A stretch of 11,961 nucleotides of DNA from Phoronis ovalis. Lineage: Eukaryota > Phoronida > Phoronidae. The position numbers and the translations under genes are program-made. The stretch covers positions 1-11,961 of the forward strand of contig JAOXYB010048880.1 of NCBI GenBank assembly GCA_028565635.1. The letters run 5' to 3'. Positions 1 to 8,153 of this stretch are shown here, piece after piece. Numbering within the stretch: position 1 is the first letter of the stretch; every line of letters begins with the position of its first letter. The notes beneath the pieces were generated by a model, which did not search any database, had not been told where the DNA came from, and worked only from the letters and a program-made list of their open reading frames with translations.

Positions 1-318
1 GTCTTCGAGACAACTTTTGGGTTCGTTGTTGAATATTTCGTATGTCTGTGGAGGTATGTGGATGGAAACATTTTTTGACGCTAGTTCAAGGAGTTAAGAG
101 TTGTTCTGGTAAGTTTCTTGAGGGTGTGTGGGCTGATTGGCAAAAAATTATTTTTTTTAAAAATTCAACCATGAAATTTTCAATTCTCGTGTCACCCCTT
201 GTTACTATTATATATATTACGGATTTATGAGCTGCCTTGGACCCAGGAGCTATATTGATCATTTCTACGAGTTTTCTTGGCATTTTTGATCATCTGGTGA
301 CAAGTGTGAATGACAGAA
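1..318. other. Left flank, no gene recognised
   Basis: Mixed-composition DNA with T-rich runs around 150-180 and 350-370. The short open frames on both strands here have no recognisable motif or composition bias and overlap each other, so I do not call them genes. The last three bases before the inverted repeat (316-318) are GAA, which also directly follow its partner at 8436-8438. Confidence 0.5.
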
Positions 319-393
319 GTGGAAATATATTTATTTTATTCAATTCATATTTTTTTATTCGTTTTATATTTTTTAAAGCACCAGGACCCTGTG
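319..393 (+). repeat. Left inverted terminal repeat
   Basis: Runs from GTGGAAATATATTTATTT to AAAGCACCAGGACCCTGTG. Aligned to the complement of 8362-8435 it differs by about two substitutions and one T in a homopolymer (7 T versus 6 T). Its inner edge also holds a small hairpin, GGACC-CTGT-GGTCC (385-398). Confidence 0.8.
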
Positions 394-401
394 GTCCAGA
401 C

Positions 402-650
402 TGCACTTCGCCTTCGCAGCTACAGACGCGACATTACGTGCCCTCTCAGGAACAAACATGGCCACCAGTCAGCCATATTGGAAGGTCAAAAGTAAAACAG
501 ACCTGCACTTGCCTGTACTGAATATGAAGCTGATCGGATAAAAACTGAAGCTGCTATCGCAAGACAAAGAAAGTGTTACATACGACAACGACTACGATGC
601 CTTCGCTACGACTATATGCCCAGCCACTACGTGGATGGGCATAAAACTGC
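402..650 (+). repeat. Detached divergent copy of the array unit (subfamily 2)
   Basis: Starts in the CTTCGCCTTCGCAGCTACAG part of the head. It continues through the core with AACAAACATGGCC at 451-463 and the motif GATCGGATAAAAACTGAAG, then ends with a 105-bp tail (543-646) that includes TATATGCCCAGCCACTACG and GATGGGCATAAAA. That tail is absent from most array units but occurs twice at 6146-6367. This copy lies about 1.4 kb upstream of the main array. Confidence 0.8.
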
Positions 651-679
651 CAGCTCGAACAAATCATCTCCCGATTCCA

Positions 680-778
680 ATTCTGGGTAGTGGGGGTCCA
701 ATTTAAATAGAAATTCTAGGTGGTGGGTACCAGAATAAAATTCATATTCTGGGTGGTGGGTCTGAAAAAAAGAGCCTT
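680..778 (+). repeat. 33-bp tandem repeat, three copies
   Basis: ATTCTGGGTAGTGGGGG starts at 680, ATTCTAGGTGGTGGG at 713 and ATTCTGGGTGGTGGG at 746, an exact 33-bp period. The first part of each unit (ATTCTRGGTRGTGGG) is conserved and the second part diverges. The period is 11 codons and one frame reads ILGGG-like in each unit, but a TAA interrupts it, so I treat it as a minisatellite. Confidence 0.8.
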
Positions 779-1026
779 CCGCCACATCCCCGTACAATTA
801 AAAGCGGAACACCCAATACCATACAATTTCATCTTATAATATACTATACACCTCTAGTAACTAATTTAGTGATTTGCTTTTATAAAGTATTGCTGAAAAC
901 TTTGAATATATTAAATGTTATCCCCAAGCACCTATAAGTAAGACACGATGAAAACATTGTTATCATTTAAACTGGCTCATCTGATTGTATCTCAAGGTGG
1001 TAATGTAATTTTAAGGGAAAATGTAC
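779..1026. other. AT-rich spacer, nothing recognised
   Basis: No motif or repeat was found between the 33-bp repeat and the coiled-coil exon relic. Confidence 0.5.
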
Positions 1027-1181
1027 CTCACAAAAAGTTTTCAGCTTATCTTTAGGTTGTCTCTCAGCTTCAGCTAGTTCCTCCCTGGCCTTTTTCAGCT
1101 TCTGCATCAAATTTCCGTATTTTTTTTGTGGATTTCTTGCCAATCATAGAGTTGTTTTTGTTGTCTACGTGTTTCTTCTTC
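1027..1181 (-). pseudogene. Coiled-coil exon-like relic with one homopolymer frameshift
   Basis: On the minus strand this 155-nt segment reads as a very charged helix: EEETRRQQKQLYDWQEIH first, then in the next frame NLMQKLKKAREELAEAER and QPKDKLKTF. The frames meet at a run of eight A (T at 1120-1127 on plus). One more A would give 156 nt, exactly 52 codons. The segment is preceded by AAATAG (acceptor-like AG at 1182-1183) and followed by GAG/GTACAT (donor-like GT at 1025-1026), so it fits a phase-0 exon. The polypyrimidine tract is poor. An in-frame extension on the 3' side reaches a stop at 967-969 (46-residue open frame starting at 1107). Heptad-like Leu/Ala spacing with Lys/Glu richness suggests a coiled coil. 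I do not recognise the parent protein. The shift could be real decay or an assembly error; chance coding is also possible. Confidence 0.4.
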
Positions 1182-2045
1182 CTATTTATATGTAAATACT
1201 ATATAGTTGAAGGGACCACGATCAATTTGCTTTGTAACCTCCTTTTAACAAGGTCCGCACTGTAGACAGATGCCCATTACATTATGGTAGCAATGTGGTT
1301 TATAGACAAAGTGCAATTCCCTAAAGTTTTACACACATAACAAACCAACAGAAGCAGACTGCTTTTGATAGTGCATATATTTCATTATCAAGATGCCTGT
1401 GAAACTAATCTTGTGGAAAAGCTGTGGAGAATTTAAGTTTGCATATGACTGACGGCCTATGAAGAACTATGACTGAGCCTCCAGCTCATATGCTACAGTG
1501 TACCTGCACTAGTCTTACGTATTAACAAGTGCTACATCCATGGTAACAAAACTGATTCGAAACAAAACCAATAATTTGGTTTCATTAAATCTGCTGAAAA
1601 ATGCTTTAATTTACTGGAATACCTAAATGTCAAGGTCAATTAATCGACTGATGCACTGTTACATAATGTTTATATTATCAGGCATGTTTATGCAAATGTT
1701 TATGTAACTACGCAGGTTTATCTTATTTGCTTTGTACTAAGAATATTTTTATTTTGTTTAAGTGACATGTGCACTAAAGCTATAGGCGTAACACGAATAG
1801 TATGAACAATAGTTAATTGATCTTAAATATATAGGCATAGCACCAAACATAGAATATTCAAATGTAATAGACGTAACGGCACAATCGCCAAGATATTATG
1901 TCACAAATAGAATATGTTATGGGCAGATCATTTTGAAACGCAATGTGTTAAGATGTGTGTTGTCATTGTGTCAAGCTTCAGAAAAGTACTGAAAAAAAGG
2001 AAGAAAGAAAGAGAATACAGGTAAATAGATATCTTACATTTTAAC
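1182..2045. other. AT-rich DNA without recognisable genes
   Basis: I see no ORF with coding character, no tRNA-like box and no strong tandem repeat. There are short purine runs (for example 1985-2015) and several scattered TTTATG-type words. None can be assigned. Confidence 0.5.
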
Positions 2046-2198
2046 ATGTCACCTAGCCTATTGTGCCCACCAACCTATAGTCTTCCTAGATCCACCTATG
2101 AATCGTCCAGGTAGGGCTTTGGCTTAGTGTTACACACGGCAAAAAAAGCTGAAGATTTGTAACGGCATTTGACCTACTTGTCAAGGTAATTTTAAAAC
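2046..2198 (+). repeat. Array unit 1, core deleted
   Basis: Has the head and the C tail but no B core. The head stops after GGTAGGGCTTTGGCTTAG and joins the GTGTTACACACGGCAAAA part of the tail. Head and tail are enough to place it as the first unit. Confidence 0.8.
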
Positions 2199-2670
2199 GT
2201 CACCTAGCCTATTACGGCTACCAACCTACAGCCTTCCTAGATCAACCTATGAATCGCCCAGGTAGGGCTATGTCTTCGCGGCTATAAATGCAATGTTACA
2301 TGCCTTCTCGATAACAAACATGGTCACCAGTCGGCCATATTGGAAGTAATCTACGTCAAAATTATATATAGCATGTACTGCGACCTGGACTTACTCTGTG
2401 CCGAATACGAAACTGATTGGATAAAACCTGAAGATGTTATTATGAGGTGCAATCTCACAAACCAACATGGCTGCCAGTCGGCTATGTTGGAAGTAATCAG
2501 GGTAGTATTATACGTAACCTGTACTTTGTCCTGTACTTACTGTGTACTGAATATGGAGCTGATCGGATAAAAACTACAGCAGTTATTGCGAGACAAAGAA
2601 AATGTTATGAACCGAAAAAATTCCAAGAATCGTTGCGGCATTTGACCTACTTCTCAAGGTCATTTTGAAA
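2199..2670 (+). repeat. Array unit 2, two cores
   Basis: Cores begin at ATGG 2320 and 2467, exactly 147 bp apart. The second core hairpin has CCAACATGGC against GCTATGTTGG with one wobble. It ends with an intact TGACCT-N8-AGGTCA at 2643-2662. Confidence 0.85.
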
Positions 2671-2910
2671 TGTCACTTAGCCTATTACGCCCACCAGTCT
2701 ATGGCTTTCCTAGAACCACCTTTGAATCATCCAGGTAGTGCTTCGTCTTCGTGGCTATAGATGCAACATTATGTGCCATCTCGGGAACAAACATGGCCAC
2801 CAGTCAGCCATGTTGGAAGTAATCAAGGTCAAAAGCAAAACAGGCATGCACTTTGACCTGTATTTACCCTGTGCCGATTATGAAGCTGATCAGATAACAA
2901 GACATTTGTC
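2671..2910 (+). repeat. Array unit 3, one core, broken by an insertion
   Basis: One core at ATGG 2793, with arms AACATGGC and GCCATGTT. Array homology stops after GAAGCTGATCAGATAA (about 2898) and the C tail is missing. Unrelated DNA follows to about 3342. Confidence 0.8.
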
Positions 2911-3342
2911 ATGTCTAATGCCCATCCAATGTGTAGGATTATATTTTTTTACATTAGAAAAGAACAGAATACATCATGCATTATAATCTGGTTTATCATT
3001 GTGGGGTGCTCTTATTGAAAATGACTGTATCTGCTGTCTGATGCATTACCCACGGGCAAGAACAGACCATATTTTTAGATGGGTATGTGCAGCCCAAACT
3101 CCATTTTTAAAGATTTTGGTCTCAAAAATTGACCCATTTTTATTAGAGTTTTCTGTCACAAAAAAGGACCAATGTTTTAGGCTTTTTCTTGAAAAAGTTC
3201 CCTGGAATTGCAACTTTTAAATAAAATCGGAAAACGACATATTTTTAGAGTTTGTTGAATAGTGGACCAATCTCTATGGGCATTTCTGTGAAAAGTCAAT
3301 GCATTTTTAGGGATTAATTTGTGAAAAAGTGACCCATTTGGA
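2911..3342 (+). repeat. Insertion of a second repeat family
   Basis: Not array sequence. It contains diverged copies of an AAAAATTGACCCATTTTTA and TTTTCTGTCAC/AAAAAGGACCAAT motif (3124-3172), then weaker ones such as GTGAAAAAGTGACCCATTT (3321-3339). The same motif with about the same spacing recurs at 6369-6416, also between array modules. The open frame crossing 2999-3220 has no recognisable protein content. Confidence 0.6.
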
Positions 3343-3652
3343 CTACCAACCTATGGCCTTCTTAGAATCACCTCTGAATTGTCCAAGTAGCGCTTTATCT
3401 TTACGGCTACAAACACAAAGTGACATGCCTTCTCAGGAACAAATACGGCCACCAGTCGGCCATGTTGGAAGTTATGTATGTCAATATTATACATAATCAG
3501 GAACAAATATGGCCACCAGTCGGCCATGTTGGATGTTTGTGGGTCAATATTATACATAAACAGTACTTACTCTGTATTTAATATGGAGCTGATCGGCTAA
3601 AAACTGACGATTTGTAGCAGCATTTGACCTACTTGTCAAAGTCATTTTAAAA
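3343..3652 (+). repeat. Array unit 4 with a 64-bp internal duplication
   Basis: Head begins inside ACCAACCTATGGCC. Cores start at 3445 and 3509, only 64 bp apart. The segment from AGGAACAAATA through GGCCATGTTGG to the ATATTATACATAA part is repeated almost exactly, so this looks like a local and fairly recent duplication separate from the 147-bp one. Confidence 0.8.
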
Positions 3653-4132
3653 TATCATCTAGCCTATTACTTACTCTCACCAACCTATGGGTCTCCTAGA
3701 ACCATCTCTAAATCGTCCAGGCAGACTTCATCTTCGCGGCGCTAGATGCAACGTTATGTGCCCTCTTGGGAACAAACATGGCTGCCAGTCGGCTATATTG
3801 GAAGTAATCTACGCCAAAATTACACATAGCCTGTACTGGTACCTGTACTGACTATGCACCAAATAAGAAGCTGATCAGATAAAAACTGAAGCTGTTATTA
3901 TAACGTGCCCTTTCAGCAACAAACATGGCTGCCAGTCGGCCAAATTGAAAGTAACCCGGGTCAATATTATATATAACCTGCACTTTGACCAGTACTTATG
4001 CTGTACAGAATATGGAGCTAATCGGATAACACCTGAAGCAGTTATTGCAAGACAATAAAAGTGTTAAGCATGGCAAGGAAAAAATGTTGATTCGTAACGG
4101 CATTTGACCTACTGGTCAAGGTCATTTTAAAA
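3653..4132 (+). repeat. Array unit 5, two cores
   Basis: Cores at 3778 and 3925, 147 bp apart. The tail is near 4105-4124 and its everted motif is intact, with spacer ACTGGTCA. Confidence 0.85.
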
Positions 4133-4397
4133 TGTCACCTAGCCTATTACGGCTACCAACCTATAGTCTTCCTAGAACCACCTTTGAATCGTCCAGGTAG
4201 GGCTTTGTCTTCACTGCTATAAATGCAAGGTAACATGCCCTCTCGATAACAAACATGGCTGCCAATGGGCCATATTGAAAGTAATCCAGGTCAAAATTAC
4301 ATGTAGCATGTACTGCGACCTGAACTTACTCTGTGTCGCATATGACACTGCTCGGATAAAAACTGAAGTTATTATTATGACGTGCAATTTCGCGAAA

Positions 4398-4424
4398 CAA
4401 CATGGCCGTCAGTCAGCCATGTTG
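4398..4424. repeat. Core hairpin of the array (representative)
   Basis: Arms CAACATGGC and GCCATGTTG, nine perfect pairs with a nine-base loop. Related hairpins follow nearly every core start; ATGG positions are 458, 2320, 2467, 2793, 3445, 3509, 3778, 3925, 4255, 4402, 4730, 5022, 5137, 5459, 6040, 6444, 6591, 6874, 7159, 7301, 7732 and 8061. It is lost at 5770 and 7619. Other copies carry ATGGCC and GGCCAT around ACCAGTC. Confidence 0.8.
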
Positions 4425-4579
4425 GAAGTAATGGGTTATATTACATATAATCTGTACTCTATCCTGTACTTACTTTATACCGAACATGGAGCTGATCGGA
4501 TAAAAACTAAAGCAGTTCTTGCGAGACAAAGAAATTGTCATACGCGCAGTAAAATATGACAAAATGTCGTACCGAAATT

Positions 4580-4599
4580 TGACCTACTTGTCAAGGTCA
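4580..4599. promoter_or_regulatory. Everted TGACCT-N8-AGGTCA motif (representative)
   Basis: Exact half-site pairs TGACCT and AGGTCA with eight bases between occur at 2643-2662, 4105-4124, 4580-4599, 4896-4915 and 5890-5909. Mutated versions are at 2170, 3625, 5309, 5636, 7469 and 7911. AGGTCA is the nuclear-receptor half-site and the everted spacing of eight is a known type. Whether anything binds here is unknown. Confidence 0.3.
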
Positions 4600-4608
4600 T
4601 TTTAAAAC

Positions 4609-4923
4609 GTCACCTAGCCTTTTACGCCCACCAACTTATGGGCTTCCTAGAATCACCTTTGAATCGTCCAGGTAGCGGTTCGTCTTCGTGGCTATAGATG
4701 CAATGTTATGTGCCCTCTCGGGAACAAACATGGCCACTAGTCTGCCATATTGGAAGCAATTCGGGTCAATATGATACATAACCTGTTCTTATTCTGTACC
4801 GAATATGGAGCTTATCGGATAAAAAGTTAAGCAATTATTGCAATACAAAGAAACTGTTATGCATGTCAAAAATGTCGAAGATTCGTATTGACATTTGACC
4901 TACTTGTCAAGGTCATTTTAAAA
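4609..4923 (+). repeat. Array unit 7, one core
   Basis: Single core at 4730. The everted motif is intact at 4896-4915. It represents the short 315-bp form. Confidence 0.85.
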
Positions 4924-5337
4924 TGTCACCTGGCCTATTATGCCCACCAAGCTATGGTCTTTCTAGAACCACCTTGAATCGTTCAGGCAGCGCAACATTA
5001 CGTACCCACTCGGGAACAAACATGGCCACCAGTTGGCCATAATGGAAATAATCTTGGTCAAAATTAAACATACAATGTATTGCAACCTGAACTTACTCTG
5101 TGCTGAATATGAAACTGACCGGATAAAAACTGAAACATGGCCGCCAATCAACCATGCTGGAAATAATCTGGGTCAATATTATATATAACCTGAACTTTGA
5201 CCTGTACTTACTCTGCACTGAATATGGAGCTGATCGGATAAAAACTGAAGCAGTTATGATGAGACAAAAAAACCTCCGCACAAAATGTCCATGAATCGTT
5301 TTGGCATTTGACCTACTTGTTAAGGTTATTTTAAAAT
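4924..5337 (+). repeat. Array unit 8, two cores with deletion between
   Basis: Cores at 5022 and 5137 are 115 bp apart, because the GCTGTTATTATGACGTGC-type link between cores is missing (the sequence jumps from AAAAACTGAA to ACATGG). The head also lacks the CTTCGTCTTCGCGG stretch. Confidence 0.85.
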
Positions 5338-5663
5338 GTCACCTAGCCGTTTACGCCCACCAACCTATGGGTTTCCTAGAACCACCTTTGAATTGTCCAG
5401 GTAGCGCTTCGTCTTCGCGGCTATAGATGCAACGTTACATGCTCTATTGGGAACAAACATGGCTGTCAGTCGGCCATGTTGGAAATAATCCTGGTCAATA
5501 TTATACATAACCTGTACTTTGATCTGTACTTATTCTGTACAGGATATGGAGCTAATCGGATAAAAACTGAAGCAGTTATTGTGAGACAAAGAAAGTTACG
5601 CATGGTAAAAAATGTCAAAGTTTCTTAACGGCATTTGACCTACTTGTCAGTGTCATTTTAAAA
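5338..5663 (+). repeat. Array unit 9, one core
   Basis: Core at 5459 with arms ATGGC and GCCAT and the trailing GTTGG. The tail everted motif is degraded on its right half (GTGTCA at 5650-5655). Confidence 0.85.
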
Positions 5664-5918
5664 TGTCACCTAGCCTATTACGCCCACCAACCTATAATCA
5701 TCCTAGATCCATCTATGAATCGTCCAGGTAGGGCTATAAATGCAATGTTGCGCACCCTCGAGAACAAACATGGCTTACTTACTTTGTAGTTGTACCGAAT
5801 ATGTAGCTGATCAGATAAAAACTAAAGCAGTTATTGCGAGACAAAGAAAATGTTATGAATGGCAAATGTCCAAGAATCTTTGCGGCATTTGACCTACTTG
5901 CCAAGGTCATTTTAAAAT
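5664..5918 (+). repeat. Array unit 10, hairpin deleted
   Basis: The core start AACAAACATGG (ATGG at 5770) jumps directly to CTTACTTACTTTG, losing the hairpin and the GGTCAATATTATACATAACC part. The tail everted motif is intact at 5890-5909. Confidence 0.85.
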
Positions 5919-6145
5919 GTCACCTAGCCTATTATGCCCACCAGTCTATTGCCTTCCTAGAACCACCTTTAAATCGTACAGACAGGGCTTCGTCTTCGCG
6001 GTTATAGACGTAATGTTATGTGCCCTCTGGGGAATAAACATGGCCACCAGTCGGCCATATTGGAAGTAATCTTAGTCAAAAGTAAAATAGACCTGTACTT
6101 TGACCTGTATTTACCCCGTACCGAATATGAAGGTGATCTGGTAGA
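5919..6145 (+). repeat. Array unit 11, subfamily-2 type, one core
   Basis: Core at 6040. From TCAAAAGTAAAATAGACCTG onward it matches the detached copy at 402-650 (TCAAAAGTAAAACAGACCTG) better than its array neighbours. It continues into the duplicated 105-bp tail. Confidence 0.8.
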
Positions 6146-6367
6146 AACTGAAGCTGTTATCGCAAGACAAAAAAGTGTTACATACGACGATACCAACAAC
6201 GCCGCCTTCACTACGAATATATGCCCAGCCACTATGTGGATGGACATAAAAACTGAAGCTGTTATCGCAAAACAAAGAATGTGTTACATACGACGACAAT
6301 GAACTCAACAACAACGACGACGCCTTCGCTATGACTATATGTCCAGTTACTATGTGGATGGGCATAA
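6146..6367 (+). repeat. Tandem duplication of the 105-bp subfamily-2 tail
   Basis: AACTGAAGCTGTTATCGCAA begins at 6146 and again (with one A inserted near its end) at 6251. Both copies run through GTGTTACATACGACGA, CGCC(T)TC, TATATG(C/T)CCAG and TATGTGGATGG(A/G)CATAAAA. The second copy is slightly longer through an AACAACAACGACGACG stretch. The third relative is at 543-646. Confidence 0.85.
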
Positions 6368-6368
6368 A

Positions 6369-6416
6369 AATTGATCCATTTTTACGGTTTTCTGTCAAAA
6401 AGGATCAATTTTACAG
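6369..6416 (+). repeat. Short copy of the second repeat family
   Basis: AAATTGATCCATTTTTACGG, TTTTCTGTCAAAAAGGATCAAT match 3124-3172. As there, it interrupts the array and replaces a tail and head module. Confidence 0.65.
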
Positions 6417-6777
6417 TTTTGTCTTTGCAGCTAGGGAAGAAACATGGCTGCCAGTCGGCCATATTCGAAGTATTCTGGGTCAAAATTACACATAGCTTGT
6501 ACCGTTACCTGTATTTATTCTGTTCTAAATATGAAGCTGATCGGATACAAACTAAAGCTATTATTACGATGTGAAATATCAAGAACCAACATGGCCGTCA
6601 GTCGGCCAAATGGAAAGTAATCCGGGTCAATATTATACATAACCTGTATTTTGACCTGTACTTACTCTGTACTGAATACGGAGTTGATCGGATAAAAATT
6701 GATGTAGCTATTGCAAGACAAAAAAGTGTTATGCACGGGAAAAATGTCAAAGATTCTTGTCAAGGTCATTTTCAAAT
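6417..6777 (+). repeat. Headless array unit 12, two cores
   Basis: Begins in GTCTTTGCAGCTA, so most of the head is missing. Cores at 6444 and 6591 are 147 bp apart. The left half of the tail everted motif is deleted (only TTGTCAAGGTCATTTTC remains). Confidence 0.8.
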
Positions 6778-7056
6778 GTCACCTATACTATTACGCCCAC
6801 CAACCTATAGCCTTCCTAGAACCACCTATGAATCGGCCAGGAATTATTATGTCGACCAATATCGTGAACCAACATGGCTGCCAGTCGGCCATATTGGAAG
6901 TTATCCAAGCCAATATTATATATAAGCTATACTTTGTCCTGTACTTACTTTGTACCGAATATGGAGTGGGATCAGATAAAAACTGATGCAGTTATTGTGA
7001 GACAAAGAAAGTGTTACGCACGACATAAAATGTCCAAGAATCATTTCGGCAATTGA
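6778..7056 (+). repeat. Array unit 13, one core
   Basis: The head runs directly from GAATCGGCCAGG to the ACCAATATCGTGAACCAACATGG start of a second-type core (ATGG at 6874), so the first core was lost. The tail is cut off after CATTTCGGCAATTGACC. Confidence 0.8.
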
Positions 7057-7497
7057 CCACCAACCTATAATCTTCCTAGAACCACCTATGAAACGTTCAG
7101 GTAGGACTTTGCCTTCGCAGCTATAAATGCAATGTAATGTGCCCTTTCGAGAAGAAACATGGCCGCCAATTGGCCATATTGAAAGTAATCTAGGTCAAAA
7201 TTACACATGTAATGTACTGCGATCTTACTCTGTTAAGAATATGAAACTGCTTGGATAAAAACTGAAGTTGTTATTATTATGTGCAATATCACGAACCAGT
7301 CTGGCCACCAGTCGGCCATGTGGGAAGTAATCCGGGTCAATATTACACATAACCCGTACATTGTCCAGTACTTATTTTGTACTGAATATGGAGCTGATTG
7401 TATAAAAACTGACGCAGTTAATGCGAGACAAAGAAAGTGCTAGGCACGGTAAAAAACGTACCGGCATTTGACATACTTGTCAAAGTCATTTTGAAAT
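7057..7497 (+). repeat. Array unit 14, two cores
   Basis: Starts in CCACCAACCTATAATC. Cores at 7159 and about 7301 (ATGG changed to CTGG) are 142 bp apart. The tail has TGACAT instead of TGACCT. Confidence 0.8.
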
Positions 7498-7939
7498 GTC
7501 ACCTACACTATTATGCCCACCAACCTATGGGCTTCCTAGAACCACCTTTGAATCATCCAGGTAGCGCTTCATCTTCGCGGCTAGAAACGCAATGCTACAT
7601 GCCCTCTCGGAAACAAACATGGTAATCTAGGTCAAAATTACACATAGCATGTACTGCAACCTGGACTTACTCTGTGCCGAATATGAAACTGACCAGATAA
7701 AAACTGAAGCTGTGCAATCTCACAAACCAACATGGCTGCCAGTCAGCCATGTTAAAAGTAATCCGGGTCAATATTACACATAACTTGTACTTTGACCTGT
7801 ACTTACTCTGTACCGAATATGGAGCTGATTGGATAAAAACTAAAGCAGTTATTGTGAGACAAAGAAAGTGTTACGCACAGCAAAAAATGTCCAAGAATCG
7901 TTTCAGCATTTGACCTACATGTCTACGTCATTTTAAAAT
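7498..7939 (+). repeat. Array unit 15, first hairpin deleted
   Basis: The first core (ATGG at 7619) jumps to TAATCTAGGTCAAAATTAC, removing exactly the hairpin. The second core at 7732 is normal. The spacing is 113 bp. The tail everted motif is degraded (ACGTCA). Confidence 0.8.
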
Positions 7940-8153
7940 ATCACCTAACCTATTAAGCCCACCAACCTTTGCGCTTCCTAGAACCATCTTTGAATCGTCC
8001 AGGCAGTGCTTCATCTTCGGGGCTATAGACGCAATGTTTCGTGCCCTCTCAGAAACAAACATGGCTGCCATTCGGCCATATTGGACGTAATCCGGGTCAT
8101 ATTATACATAACCTGTACTTTGTCCTGGACTTACTTTGCACCGAATATGGAGC
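7940..8153 (+). repeat. Array unit 16, truncated at the RT relic
   Basis: Head and one core (ATGG at 8061). The unit breaks off in CCGAATATGGAGCTG, where the non-LTR relic begins. Confidence 0.85.

Larger units (their letters stand above)
4133..4608 (+). repeat. Array unit 6, two cores, most complete unit
   Basis: Cores at 4255 and 4402, 147 bp apart. The second has the best hairpin in the array (arms 4398-4406 and 4416-4424). The everted motif at 4580-4599 is intact. This unit is the best single reference for the consensus. Confidence 0.85.
2046..8153 (+). repeat. Divergent two-tier tandem array (about 15 units)
   Basis: All units are in the same orientation. The module order is A, B (one or two copies), C. 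A runs from TCACCTAGCCTATTACGCCC through CCTTCCTAGAACCACCTTTG to GTCCAGGTAG and a CTTCGTCTTCGCGGCTATAG tail. B runs from AACAAACATGG with a hairpin through GGTCAATATTATACATAACC to GATCGGATAAAAACTGAAG. C runs from AGTTATTGCGAGACAAAGAA through GCATTTGACCTACTTGTCAA to CATTTTAAAATG. Head starts are near 2046, 2199, 2671, 3343, 3653, 4133, 4609, 4924, 5338, 5664, 5919, 6778, 7057, 7498 and 7940. Two-core units are about 440-480 bp and one-core units about 310-330 bp. Frequent point differences and deletions point to an old array. No coding function is evident. Confidence 0.9.

Noticed and set aside
2999-3220. 73-codon plus-strand open frame
   Set aside because: It lies across the second repeat family, has no recognisable motif, and its low-complexity AT content explains the lack of stops.
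2340-7056. Open frames of 60-95 codons on plus within the array that share peptides such as HGCQSAMLEV
   Set aside because: The shared peptide is the translation of the core hairpin repeat. Frames break at indels between units, starts are arbitrary, and the minus-strand versions (MADWWP-type) come from the same bases.
402-8153. CRISPR-like array because of regular hairpin repeats
   Set aside because: Units are long and diverged with no unique spacers of constant length, and the context is eukaryotic.
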